From Pseudoclavibacter soli DSM 23366 (lineage in GTDB: Bacteria > Actinomycetota > Actinomycetes > Actinomycetales > Microbacteriaceae), in assembly GCF_000423505.1 (NCBI RefSeq), contig NZ_KE384027.1, positions 581,612 to 645,611 on the forward strand: a stretch of DNA of 64,000 bases. Reading direction: 5' to 3'. The notes below the pieces were generated by a model. The model had not been told where the DNA came from and did no database searches. It worked only from the letters and a program-made list of their open reading frames with translations. Each line of letters begins with the position of its first letter. Position 1 is the first letter of the stretch. A program made the translations under genes and the position numbers. Shown here one piece after another: positions 26,684-35,659 of the stretch.

Positions 26684-28051
26684 ATGGAGCTGTCAGCGCT
26701 GGAAGTATGGCTGGTTCGGCTGGCTGTGAGCTTCTTTCTGATCGCTGCGGTGACCGTGGTGACGTATTTCGTCTACTCGCGTCGGCGGGCTACCAGCGCG
26801 TTGGCAAGCGACGATGTGAAGCTGCGCTATTTCGTGCAACGGCAAGTCGATGCACAAGGGCAGCTCAGCGGGTATGAATGCCTGCTGCGCCAACGCACGG
26901 AAGACGGCAGCTGGGTTCTGCCCGCACAGCTCGAGAGTCTGCCGCTGCGCCGCGCCATCGAGTTGCTCGACGACACGTTTGCGGCACTGCCCAGCGAAGC
27001 GACCAGACTCTCGATCAACCTCTCCTACGAACAGATTATGAGCTCCGAGTTTCTCTACTTCGTGCGCTGGGCGGTCAGCAAGATTCGGCCGATGCAGCTG
27101 GAGATCGAGATGAACGTGCATACCCGTCAGCTCTCGCGCAGGCGTTGGAGATTCCGCCGTCACATTCGCCGCGGCAAGGCCTATGGCATGCAGTTTGCGC
27201 TCGACAACATCGGCTCAGACAACAACGACCTCGACCGCATCCAATGGATGCTGCCGCTGATCGATACGCTGAAATGCTCGATGAAGAGCTTTCGCAAGAA
27301 AGACCCGTCGGTCTGGCTCGATGTGAACCTGCAGTTCTGGAATGTGTTTGCGCGAGAACACTCCATTCGGCTGGTGCTGATCGGTGTCGAAGATGCTCAA
27401 GATCTCGCGCTCGCCGAGCAGCTTGGCATCAGCCTGCGGCAGGGGTTTCTCTTCGATCGCCCGTCTGACCCCGTCGCCGCCCGAGCTGCTCAGACGGTTT
27501 CTCCTCAGCCCTCCGCACCTGGCGCGGAGTCAGCCAGCCCGTCTGCTCGGCGGCAGATCTACACAGATCTCTATTTTGAGCCGGGGCACTGGTGGCGCAA
27601 GATATGGCAGACCGTTGTCGCACTGGTCGGCTGGTGCGCAGTCATTGTGCCGGTCATCGTGACGGTGCAGAGTTACACTGCCGCGCGAACCGGTTTTGGC
27701 ACGCCTTTCTGGACGTACTCCGAAGGGCTCTTCGAAATCGAGTTTATCGGCATGATCTTGGCCTTCTGTGCGGTGATTATATTGACCTATACGCTGTCGA
27801 TGACCATCATCCAAGTGCGTAAGCGGGCACGCTTGGTCGATCAGTGGCCGACTTTCGACCCGATCGAGCGTGATCAACGCAGGGATGCTGTGGCCGCGTT
27901 CATGGACCAACGCTTCGGCGATGCCGACTTTCGGCATACCGTGCGCACCTATTGGGTAGAACCCGAGCAGAATCTCGAAACCAATGCGCTGCAGCGGCTG
28001 TTCACTCGTCGGCATGCGGCGCAGCGTCGCGGGCTGGGGAAGTCGCGATGA
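26684..28051 (+). CDS. Membrane protein with degenerate EAL domain (probable c-di-GMP receptor, not phosphodiesterase)
   Basis: 455 residues: an N-terminal membrane helix (~8-30), an EAL-like domain (~45-262), a Pro/Ser linker, two membrane helices (~307-335 and ~355-380), and a basic C-terminal tail. Against active EAL enzymes the motif EAL is ECL (Glu65), the metal-binding DD-F-G is D174-N175-I-G, and K-x-D is K197-C-S, losing acidic ligands; the GVE glutamate (Glu236) and QGF (Gln253) remain. This suggests binding without hydrolysis. It is coupled by an ATGA overlap to a processive glycosyltransferase, so a role as the c-di-GMP-sensing partner of that synthase is likely. The inference rests on context and motif loss. 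Confidence 0.8.
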   Translation: MELSALEVWLVRLAVSFFLIAAVTVVTYFVYSRRRATSALASDDVKLRYFVQRQVDAQGQLSGYECLLRQRTEDGSWVLPAQLESLPLRRAIELLDDTFAALPSEATRLSINLSYEQIMSSEFLYFVRWAVSKIRPMQLEIEMNVHTRQLSRRRWRFRRHIRRGKAYGMQFALDNIGSDNNDLDRIQWMLPLIDTLKCSMKSFRKKDPSVWLDVNLQFWNVFAREHSIRLVLIGVEDAQDLALAEQLGISLRQGFLFDRPSDPVAARAAQTVSPQPSAPGAESASPSARRQIYTDLYFEPGHWWRKIWQTVVALVGWCAVIVPVIVTVQSYTAARTGFGTPFWTYSEGLFEIEFIGMILAFCAVIILTYTLSMTIIQVRKRARLVDQWPTFDPIERDQRRDAVAAFMDQRFGDADFRHTVRTYWVEPEQNLETNALQRLFTRRHAAQRRGLGKSR

Positions 28052-29433
28052 TCGACCATGTGCTAGAAGCAGGCCCTTGGGAGACCACTGGGGTTATAGC
28101 GCTGCTCATCCTGATCCTCTACCCGGTGCTCGGGTCGTTTTACTGGTCGTTCGGTGCCCTGGCCTATCGTTTTCTGGGGCCGGCGGCCGATGATGACACG
28201 TGGGAACAGCTCGCACCCGAGGAGCAGCCCAGGGTCACGATCATGATTCCGGCACACAACGAAGAGCTGATGATCGAGTCGACCATTGTGTATCTGTTCG
28301 AGCAGATCAACTACACAAACTACGACGTGCTCGTGCTTGATGACGGGTCAACTGACCGCACTGCTGAGATCGTGCGCACCCTGCAGGTGCGCTATCCACA
28401 GCTACGCATGATCTCGATCCGGCACAACAAAGGCAAGGCTCATGCCTTCAACATCGGCATGCACTTTGCCAACAGTGAGTACATTCTGAGTAACGACGCC
28501 GACACCGTGCCCGAACCAGATGCGCTGATGAAATACATGCAGTACTTCATTCACGACCGCGATCTGAATACTGCTGCGGTGACGGCGAATATGGATGTGC
28601 AGAATCGCACCAAGTTGATCGGCAAGTCGCAAACTGTCGAGTTCTCAAGCATTGTCGGAGTGATCAAGCGCAGTCAGGCGGCAGTCAACGACGCTATGTA
28701 CGCATACAGCGGCGCAAACACGATGTATCGAAAATCGTTTCTGGTCGATGTGGGCGGTTTTCGGCAGGATCGGGCAACCGAAGACATCAGCATCTCATGG
28801 GACCATCAGATGCGCGGAGCAGTGCCGCGATTCGCACCCAACATCATCTTCCACATGAACGTGCCAGAGACGATCCGAGACCTCTATCGACAGCGTCGGC
28901 GGTGGGCCCTTGGCGGCACTGAAGTCTGGTTGACGAATATCAAAGAATTCGTATTTCACCCTTGGCGCCATCGGTACCAGTTGTCGATGTTCATTGATAC
29001 AACCCTGTCGATCCTCTGGTCGTTCTTCTTTCTTATCACTTCGGTGGTCTTCTTCTTGACCTTGATCCTTTTTGCATCGACTGGCAACACAGAACGACTG
29101 TTACACGCTATTGAGATGTCGTTCATCTTCGTCACGTTCGAGATGTTTGCCGGCTCGGTGCAGCTGCTGACCGCGCTCATCCTCGACAGCCGAGGAGCCA
29201 AATTAAAATACTGGTTCTTCGCCCCGCTCTACATGCTCTTTTTCTGGATGATCAACCCGATCACCATCGTCACGACTTTCCTGCCAGCAGTCGAGTCAGT
29301 ACTCGGTCTGGGGTCGGGAGTCTGGCGAAGTCCGAAGCGCGTGCAGCTTCTTACCGACGGCGACGAGATGAGGCAGCGGTGCACACTGAATACTGATCTG
29401 CGAGCTGAGAGTGACGTGTGGTCTAACCGCTAG
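28048..29433 (+). CDS. Processive family-2 glycosyltransferase (PgaC/BcsA-like exopolysaccharide synthase)
   Basis: 461 residues from ATG 28048, overlapping the EAL gene stop by 4 bp. One N-terminal helix (VIALLILILYPVLGSFYWSF), a GT-A catalytic domain, and three or four C-terminal helices after residue 310, the layout of poly-N-acetylglucosamine and cellulose-type synthases. Catalytic motifs are complete: Asp98 in LDDGSTD, DAD at 150-152, TEDIS with base Asp246, and QRRRW at 282-286. It should polymerise a sugar and push the chain across the membrane. It lacks a PilZ domain, so regulation must come from a partner, plausibly the degenerate EAL protein. The polymer is unknown; a beta-linked hexosamine is the simplest guess. 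Confidence 0.9.
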   Translation: MIDHVLEAGPWETTGVIALLILILYPVLGSFYWSFGALAYRFLGPAADDDTWEQLAPEEQPRVTIMIPAHNEELMIESTIVYLFEQINYTNYDVLVLDDGSTDRTAEIVRTLQVRYPQLRMISIRHNKGKAHAFNIGMHFANSEYILSNDADTVPEPDALMKYMQYFIHDRDLNTAAVTANMDVQNRTKLIGKSQTVEFSSIVGVIKRSQAAVNDAMYAYSGANTMYRKSFLVDVGGFRQDRATEDISISWDHQMRGAVPRFAPNIIFHMNVPETIRDLYRQRRRWALGGTEVWLTNIKEFVFHPWRHRYQLSMFIDTTLSILWSFFFLITSVVFFLTLILFASTGNTERLLHAIEMSFIFVTFEMFAGSVQLLTALILDSRGAKLKYWFFAPLYMLFFWMINPITIVTTFLPAVESVLGLGSGVWRSPKRVQLLTDGDEMRQRCTLNTDLRAESDVWSNR

Positions 29434-29443
29434 AATCAAAGCG

Positions 29444-31843
29444 ATGGCACACCTGAACTCACGCCTCCCCATCACAGTCGAAGATCAGACTGTGGTCGAC
29501 AGCATGTCCAGGTATCCCTACCGAGTTCGTGCAATTGTCGCTGCAGCTGCTGCACTGCCAGTACTCATCGGCGTTGTCGCATCGGTTGCGTTGACCACGC
29601 TGCAGATGCTCGAGGGCGACACCCAGCGAAACCTGCCGTACTTGGCCGTGCTGGTTTTCTGCATGTATATGATGCGTGACGTCGGCGTGCAAATTACCCG
29701 CGGTGCACACGCACTGCGCATGACGCTGTTAGCCCCAACACTGGTGTTCTTGTATACCGGTGGGTTCTATAACTCGTCTTACGCGATCTGGACAGTGGTC
29801 ACGTTCATCATCTTGCAGCTGTCCGCCTATGACCGCAGATCGGCTTGGCTGCAGGCCTTGGTGACTTCTTTTGTCGGCTTGGTGTTCAGCGCTGTCGCGG
29901 CGATTGCCACCGCGTTTGACCTGCCGAGCATGATTTCCACAATGATCGGTTGCACCGCATCAGTGTTCGCTGCCGGGCCGCTCTACAAACACATGCTGCG
30001 CACCTCGCCAGGCACGACTCTAGTGCGTATTCACTGGACGAGGCTGGCCGCGATCGCCGCGGGTGAAACGGCCCTGTGCTGGTTGGCCATTGGAGCGCAC
30101 CACCTCTCTCAAATAGCTGGCGCCAGTGCATTTCTCGATGTGCGCGCGGTGACCGCCTTGATCTGCACAATGGTCATCGTCTCGTGGTATCAGAGCTATC
30201 GGCGACGTCTGCTGCGTCGCCAGCTCGATACCGTGGTGAATGCCTCGCTGGCACTACCTTGGAATCCCACGCGTCAGCCCGTGCTCGACCAGCTGGTGGG
30301 GTTCGTTCGTCGGGCTATTCCCACAGGGAGAGTGCTGCTGCGTGAGCAGCCGCCCACGGCTGCAGAGATCGGTGAACGTGTCGATGTGCCAGGCGAACAC
30401 GACGAGTACCTGGTGGTCACCAGCCAGAACAATATGGCACCGTTTTCGAGAACCGAGCAGCATATCGTCGAAGGTCTTGTGCATATGGCTTCGGTGACGC
30501 TCGCGTCACAGCGCGAGATCAGCGATCTCTCGCAACGAGCCAACACCGATGAGCTCACGGGGCTGCTCAACTACCGCGGCTTCAAGCTGGTGACGAAACA
30601 AGCAACACAGAACGAGGGGCATACACCGCCAATCATCTTCTTCGACCTCGACGGCTTCAAACAGGTCAATGACAGTCTCGGCCATGGCGTGGGCAATTTG
30701 GTGCTGCAGGAGGTTGCCAAACGTCTGCGCGGCGCCCTGCGGCCGACCGACATCATTGCGCGCATCGGTGGCGATGAGTTCGTCGTCGTGCTGCCGGGCA
30801 CCCCTGACGAAGACACTGCGCGTGCGGTTGCGGCCCGTGCACAAGAGAGCATTCAGCGCCCGATGCACATCGACGGTCACACCTTGGGCATCAAAGCCAG
30901 CTACGGCGTCGCCGCTGCGGCGCAGGGGCGCAGCGATCCGGCGGAGATTCTCGAAGAAGCTGACGAGCGCATGTATGAGGGCAAGAAGCGGCGCATCCTG
31001 CCTGGGTCAAAGCAGCACACTGAGCACTCGTCTGACATGGAGATGAGCGTGCGCCACGCCATCCTTGAAGAACGCTTGACCATCGCGCTGCAGCCGACCG
31101 TGCGCCTGGCCGATCAGAAGATCATCGGCGTCGAAGCCCTCGTGCGTTACCGCGACGAGAGCCTGGGCGACGTCCCGCCGCAGTTGATCGTCGATGTGGC
31201 AGACCGTTCGGGGTTGCTCCCTCAGCTCACCCGTCAAGTGGTCGACGCGGGCTTTGCCGCCATGGAGCGCATTCAGAAGATCGAGCCATCAGTCAAGAGC
31301 CTGAATGTCAATTTTGAGGCTGGGCAGGTGCTCGATGCAGAGCTGATGGCTCATGTTGCAGAGCTGGCGCAGATGCATCCGAATGTGCAATTCGTGTTCG
31401 AGCTCTCCGAGCGCTCGCTCGACCAGGCCACTGACAGCGTGCTGCAGCATCTAGTCGACTTCACCGAGCACAACGGCATTCTGTTGGCTCTGGATGACTT
31501 CGGTAAGGCGTTCTCTTCGGTGAACAGTTTGGTGCGGTTCCCGGTCAATCTGGTGAAGCTCGACAAATCGCTGACTGACTACTTGGTGACGCGACCAGAG
31601 CGGGCGCGCGAACTCATCGGCGGTGTGGCACGCCTCGCCAAGCGCATGCACTTTGCGATCAGTGCTGAAGGCGTCGAGCATGCAGACCAGTGTGTGTTGC
31701 TGCAAGAGGTGGGCATTCGATATGCCCAAGGGTTTCTTTACTCGAGGCCACTGCCGCTCGATCAGCTGCTCACGCGGCTGCGCGACTACAGCGCCGAGGC
31801 CCTGCTGATCGACTGCAAGCCGCAATCAGACCGGGGTGCCTGA
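29444..31843 (+). CDS. Membrane-bound GGDEF-EAL bifunctional c-di-GMP enzyme
   Basis: 799 residues from ATG 29444 (GTG 29411, overlapping the previous gene, is possible). About seven membrane helices (~30-230) form a MASE-like sensor; then a short GAF-like stretch. The cyclase domain has an intact GGDEF at 442-446 and an inhibitory site RPTD at 433-436 with the canonical spacing. The EAL domain keeps every catalytic motif I can check: EALVR (Glu564), LNVNFE, FELSERS, LDDFGKAFSS (Asp684-Asp685), KLDKS and AEGVE. Both activities are therefore possible, in contrast to the degenerate EAL protein two genes upstream. It probably sets local c-di-GMP for the synthase. Its last 18 bp overlap the convergent SGNH gene. 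Confidence 0.93.
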   Translation: MAHLNSRLPITVEDQTVVDSMSRYPYRVRAIVAAAAALPVLIGVVASVALTTLQMLEGDTQRNLPYLAVLVFCMYMMRDVGVQITRGAHALRMTLLAPTLVFLYTGGFYNSSYAIWTVVTFIILQLSAYDRRSAWLQALVTSFVGLVFSAVAAIATAFDLPSMISTMIGCTASVFAAGPLYKHMLRTSPGTTLVRIHWTRLAAIAAGETALCWLAIGAHHLSQIAGASAFLDVRAVTALICTMVIVSWYQSYRRRLLRRQLDTVVNASLALPWNPTRQPVLDQLVGFVRRAIPTGRVLLREQPPTAAEIGERVDVPGEHDEYLVVTSQNNMAPFSRTEQHIVEGLVHMASVTLASQREISDLSQRANTDELTGLLNYRGFKLVTKQATQNEGHTPPIIFFDLDGFKQVNDSLGHGVGNLVLQEVAKRLRGALRPTDIIARIGGDEFVVVLPGTPDEDTARAVAARAQESIQRPMHIDGHTLGIKASYGVAAAAQGRSDPAEILEEADERMYEGKKRRILPGSKQHTEHSSDMEMSVRHAILEERLTIALQPTVRLADQKIIGVEALVRYRDESLGDVPPQLIVDVADRSGLLPQLTRQVVDAGFAAMERIQKIEPSVKSLNVNFEAGQVLDAELMAHVAELAQMHPNVQFVFELSERSLDQATDSVLQHLVDFTEHNGILLALDDFGKAFSSVNSLVRFPVNLVKLDKSLTDYLVTRPERARELIGGVARLAKRMHFAISAEGVEHADQCVLLQEVGIRYAQGFLYSRPLPLDQLLTRLRDYSAEALLIDCKPQSDRGA

Positions 31844-32659
31844 GGCGAGCTCGGCAAGATCTTCGCCAGTGGCCTGTTGCATCGCGGCCAGAATGTCATC
31901 GGCGATCACCTCATTGCCCCAGTCATTGGGGTGGTCGCCATCGCCGAGCACCAGCTCCGGGCGGTTTTCGAGCGGATGGCCGATGTCGAGATACGTTGCC
32001 CCGGCTTCCAGCGCGGAGCGTCGCACATCGTCCCGGATGCCGGGCAGATCAGCCGGTTCTTCACTGGCATTCCAGAATGGACTGACCACGTAGACCGGAG
32101 TGTGCGGAAAACGCTCGCGCAAGCTGGTGAAGAAGTCGTCAATGAGCGTCGCCTGCGTGGCTGTGGAGAGGTCAGAACCGGTGTCGTTGCCGCCTCCGGT
32201 GACCATGATCGCGTCAGGCGCCAGATCGGCGGGAAGCTCATCGAGCACATTGGTGTAATCGGGGCGCACCTCGCCGTCGTCGTCGACAACTTGGGTAAAG
32301 TAGCCGGTTCCCCCCAAAGCCACATTGTCTTCCTGCCAGCCGAGCTCGTTGCTGATCAGCGTGGTGAAGCGCTGATCAGGGTCGTCGAGCACCTCGCCGG
32401 AGGTGTAGGAGTCGCCGATGAACAGCACCGACGGAGAGACTGAGTCTGCCGCCGTGACCTGCTGATCAGGGCTCTGTTCGTCTCGTGCCTGTGCCGCGTC
32501 GGACGCATCGGTCGCTGCTGGATCTTGCAGGGTGTATTGGTGTGAGGCGAGCGTCGAGGCGGTGACCAGCACAGCACCGACAGCCAAAGCCGCAGGTACA
32601 CTGATGCGCAGACGAGTGAGACTGCGCCGCCGTTTCTGTGTCGCACGCCGGGTGGTCAT
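31826..32659 (-). CDS. SGNH/GDSL-family hydrolase, membrane-anchored or secreted
   Basis: 277 residues. A basic N-terminus and one hydrophobic segment (ISVPAALAVGAVLVTASTLA) are followed by an acidic low-complexity stretch and a single SGNH domain. The four blocks are visible: Ser in FIGDSYTSG, Gly in ALGGTGYF, Asn in TGGGNDTGS, and Asp/His in GDGDHPNDWG. Such extracytoplasmic SGNH enzymes remove or transfer acyl groups on polysaccharides, so modification of the polymer made by the adjacent synthase is plausible. The gene is convergent with the GGDEF-EAL gene, sharing 18 bp at the 3' ends, so it is not co-transcribed with it. Confidence 0.88.
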   Translation of the reverse strand: MTTRRATQKRRRSLTRLRISVPAALAVGAVLVTASTLASHQYTLQDPAATDASDAAQARDEQSPDQQVTAADSVSPSVLFIGDSYTSGEVLDDPDQRFTTLISNELGWQEDNVALGGTGYFTQVVDDDGEVRPDYTNVLDELPADLAPDAIMVTGGGNDTGSDLSTATQATLIDDFFTSLRERFPHTPVYVVSPFWNASEEPADLPGIRDDVRRSALEAGATYLDIGHPLENRPELVLGDGDHPNDWGNEVIADDILAAMQQATGEDLAELASGTPV

Positions 32660-32736
32660 CCCTCACACTGTACTCGCGTGTAGCGGCGGAGAGATTGTGA
32701 ATCTCGCGTAGGCGAGTACACACAAAGGAGAATCTG

Positions 32737-33513
32737 ATGATTGTTCACGATGTTGCTTTTCCGACCCTGGTCGCCTTTGACCTCGATGACACCCTCGCGC
32801 CATCGAAGTCGCGCGTGCCGCAGCAGATGGCGCAGGTGCTGCGTCGCCTGCTCGATCGGGCACAGGTCGCGGTCATCTCGGGCGGTAACCTCGAGCAGTT
32901 TCAGAAGCAGGTGTTGGCGGCACTCGGCGACGCTGGTGTGACTGATGCCGAACTCGACCGGCTGCATCTGCTGCCCACCTGCGGCACGAGGTACCACAGG
33001 CATCGCGATCACGCCTGGCACGAGGTGTATGCACAGGATCTGACGGCTGACGAAAAGCGGGCGGCAACCCACGCGCTGACCGACGAGGCGAAGCGGCTGG
33101 AGCTGTGGCCGGCATCCCCCTGGGGGGAAGTGATCGAAGATCGCGGATCACAGATCACCTTCTCAGCGCTGGGACAACAGGCTCCGGTTGAGGCGAAGCA
33201 GCAATGGGACCCAACTGGTGAGCGAAAGGATGCGCTGCGGCGCGCGGTGCAGCAGCGACTGCCCGATCTCGAGGTGCGAGCCGGAGGCACCACCTCGGTC
33301 GACATCACCCGACGCGGTATCGACAAAGCCTATGGCATCAAACAACTGCGGGATGCGACCGGCATCGGTCTCGATCAGATGCTCTTCTACGGCGACAAGC
33401 TGCACGAAGACGGCAACGACTATCCGGTGAAAACGCTCGGTGTGCGCTGCATCGAGGTCACCGGTTGGCCCGACACGGTGGCCGAGCTCGAGACGCTGCT
33501 CGATCAGGCCTGA
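32737..33513 (+). CDS. HAD-IIB family phosphatase related to eukaryotic-type phosphomannomutase
   Basis: 258 residues; ATG 32737 follows AAAGGAGAATCTG. HAD motif I is FDLDDTLAPSK with both aspartates, motif II is VAVISGGNLEQF, and motif IV is LFYGDKLHEDGNDYPV. The segment SVDITRRGIDKAYGIKQL resembles the substrate-recognition region shared by PMM-like and sucrose- or mannosyl-phosphate phosphatases of this subgroup. It may act on a hexose phosphate; mutase versus phosphatase activity is not decidable from sequence. It ends convergent with, and overlapping by 10 bp, the mycoredoxin gene. Confidence 0.85.
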   Translation: MIVHDVAFPTLVAFDLDDTLAPSKSRVPQQMAQVLRRLLDRAQVAVISGGNLEQFQKQVLAALGDAGVTDAELDRLHLLPTCGTRYHRHRDHAWHEVYAQDLTADEKRAATHALTDEAKRLELWPASPWGEVIEDRGSQITFSALGQQAPVEAKQQWDPTGERKDALRRAVQQRLPDLEVRAGGTTSVDITRRGIDKAYGIKQLRDATGIGLDQMLFYGDKLHEDGNDYPVKTLGVRCIEVTGWPDTVAELETLLDQA

Positions 33514-33800
33514 GCGAGGCCCAGCTCATTGAGCTTGCCTTGAAGCTCGGGATTGCTGGGCTCGACCTGGTGAGTGCCGTCGGGGAAGGCGATCACGGGG
33601 ATGTTGGTGCGCCCGCTGATGTCTTTGGCCTCTTGCGCACGGTCTGGCTCGGCTTCGAGGTCGATGTAGGTGAAGGCGACGCCTTCGCGGTCAAGCAGTG
33701 CTTTGGCACGGCGGCAGTCGCCGCACCACGATGCGCCATAGAACGTGATGCCGCTGTCGGGCGTCGAAGTGGAGTCTGCAGAAGTCGTGGTGTCTGTCAT
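33504..33800 (-). CDS. Mycoredoxin/glutaredoxin-like protein
   Basis: 98 residues. Thioredoxin fold with a redox motif C26-G-D-C29 in GASWCGDCRRAK and the cis-proline loop TNIPVIAFPDG. Mycoredoxin-1 proteins of mycothiol-making actinobacteria have the same length and a C-G/P-x-C motif; the usual third residue is aromatic, aspartate here is less common. The first ~17 residues are Ser/Thr/Asp-rich and probably disordered. Expected to reduce mycothiol mixed disulfides. Overlaps the HAD gene by 10 bp at the 3' end. Confidence 0.88.
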   Translation of the reverse strand: MTDTTTSADSTSTPDSGITFYGASWCGDCRRAKALLDREGVAFTYIDLEAEPDRAQEAKDISGRTNIPVIAFPDGTHQVEPSNPELQGKLNELGLAQA

Positions 33801-33891
33801 GGGAGCATCCTACCTGTGCGCGCGCTTCTGCGGTTTTTCGCGCACGTTGGCACATTTCGGTGTGCACCGGCAGGAGGTCGCGGTGGCTCGG

Positions 33892-33897
33892 TAGACT
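33892..33897 (+). promoter_or_regulatory. TAGACT -10 element before glpD
   Basis: TAGACT lies 50 bp before the glpD GTG and matches the -10 hexamers found before guaB, the DUF3817 gene, the DUF4190 gene and the NlpC/P60 gene in this window. No good -35 is seen. Confidence 0.4.
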
Positions 33898-33946
33898 GAG
33901 GGCCGAGCGCGGTCGGCGCGCAGGCGAAGCGGCTGAAGGGATCCCA

Positions 33947-35659
33947 GTGACCAACATCCTCAACTCCGAGACCAGGCAACAGGCGATCGACACCATCGCC
34001 TCGACAACCCTTGACGTGCTGGTGATCGGCGGCGGAGTCACTGGCGCGGGTATTGCGCTTGACGCGGCCACCCGTGGGCTGAAGGTGGCCATCGTCGAGA
34101 GCGACGACTGGGCATCAGGCACGTCGAGCTGGTCGAGCAAGCTGCTGCACGGCGGCCTGCGCTATCTCGAAATGCTCGACTTCGCGCTGGTGCATGAGGC
34201 CATTCTCGAACGCAATCTGCTGTTGAAGACCATTGCCCCTCACCTCGCCGTGCCGGTGCCGTTCATCTACCCGCTGCACCAACCGGTGATCGAACGTGCC
34301 TACGTGGGCGCGGGCATCACTCTCTACGACGGGTTGGCCTGGCTCGGGGGAGTGCCCGCGGTGCCGGGGCACCGCCACTTGAGCTCTCGGGGCGTGCACG
34401 AGCTGTTTCCCGGGCTCGACGCCGACAAGCTGACCGGCGGCATCCGGTATTTCGACGCACGGGTCGATGATGCGCGCCTGGTCGCCACGCTCGTGCGCAC
34501 GGCCGGCCACTTCGGTGCGCGGGCCATCAGCCGGGCGCAGGTTACCGACCTCACCACCGACGAATTCGACCGGGTACGCGGAGCCGAGGTGCTCGATCGA
34601 GAGAGCGGGCAGACGTTCACCGTGCGGGCGAAGAACGTGATCAACGCAACTGGGGTCTGGACAGAACAGACCGAGTCGCTGTCGGGCGCCACCGGCGGGC
34701 TCAAGGTGCTCGCTTCGAAAGGCGTGCACATCGTGGTTGCCCGTGACCGCATTCCGGGGCACGCCGGCATCATCTCGCAGACCGAGAAGAGTGTGCTGTT
34801 CGTCATTCCCTGGAAAGACCGCTGGATCATCGGCACCACCGATACACCCTACGAGGGCGATTACCGCGACCCGATCGCCACCGAGGCCGACGTCGCCTAC
34901 CTGATCGACCATGTCAATGAGCTGCTGGCCGCACCGATCATCCGTGACGACGTCATCGGCGCCTATGCCGGGCTTCGCCCGCTGCTGCAGCCGGGCACCA
35001 AGGCGGGCACCGCATCCACCAAGGTGTCGCGTGAACACACGGTGGCTTCGCCCGCACCCGGGCTGACCGTGATTGCTGGCGGCAAGCTCACCACGTATCG
35101 CGTCATGGCCGAAGACGCGGTCGATTTCGCGCTGGGTGCCAGCAAGGCGCGCAAGAAGCCGTCGCGCACCAAGCACACGCCGCTGCTGGGCGCGGTCGGG
35201 CTGGATACCATCGTGGCCAAGCGGCGCGAGATCGCCCGCATCTACGGGTGGGAGGCCTGGCGGGTCACCCGCCTGATCAACCGCTATGGCACGTTGCTGT
35301 ACGACCTGCTCGATCTGATTGGCAGTGAGCCTGATCTCGGCGCAGAACTGGCTGGCGCTCCCGGGTATCTGCGTGCCGAGATCGTCTACGCCGTGACCAA
35401 CGAAGGCGCGCTGCACCTCGACGACGTGCTCGAACGACGCACCCGAATCAGCTTCGAATACCCGGAGCGCGGTGCGGCTGCCGTCGACGAAGTCGCAGAT
35501 CTTGTGGCCGCACAGCTCGGCTGGACGCCCAAACAGCGTGCTGCCGAGGTTGCGTCGTACCTCGCGCGGCGCGCGAACACCGGCACCGTTGCGGCAGATG
35601 ACGAGCCCGCTCGTGGAGCCGACGAAGGACAGACGCCTACGCCGAGCGCCGAGGCATGA
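33947..35659 (+). CDS. glpD: Glycerol-3-phosphate dehydrogenase, FAD-dependent
   Basis: 570 residues from GTG 33947, preceded by GAAGGGA at a 6-nt gap. Oxidises glycerol-3-phosphate to dihydroxyacetone phosphate at the membrane, passing electrons to quinone. The Rossmann FAD motif VLVIGGGVTGAGIALDAATR near residue 25 and the family segment TSSWSSKLLHGGLRYLE follow the normal order; IIGTTDTPYEGD and AGLRPLLQPG lie in the substrate domain. An acidic, low-complexity C-terminus of about 25 residues is typical of actinobacterial GlpD. It overlaps glpK by 4 bp (ATGA), so the two are co-expressed for glycerol use. Confidence 0.95.
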   Translation: MTNILNSETRQQAIDTIASTTLDVLVIGGGVTGAGIALDAATRGLKVAIVESDDWASGTSSWSSKLLHGGLRYLEMLDFALVHEAILERNLLLKTIAPHLAVPVPFIYPLHQPVIERAYVGAGITLYDGLAWLGGVPAVPGHRHLSSRGVHELFPGLDADKLTGGIRYFDARVDDARLVATLVRTAGHFGARAISRAQVTDLTTDEFDRVRGAEVLDRESGQTFTVRAKNVINATGVWTEQTESLSGATGGLKVLASKGVHIVVARDRIPGHAGIISQTEKSVLFVIPWKDRWIIGTTDTPYEGDYRDPIATEADVAYLIDHVNELLAAPIIRDDVIGAYAGLRPLLQPGTKAGTASTKVSREHTVASPAPGLTVIAGGKLTTYRVMAEDAVDFALGASKARKKPSRTKHTPLLGAVGLDTIVAKRREIARIYGWEAWRVTRLINRYGTLLYDLLDLIGSEPDLGAELAGAPGYLRAEIVYAVTNEGALHLDDVLERRTRISFEYPERGAAAVDEVADLVAAQLGWTPKQRAAEVASYLARRANTGTVAADDEPARGADEGQTPTPSAEA

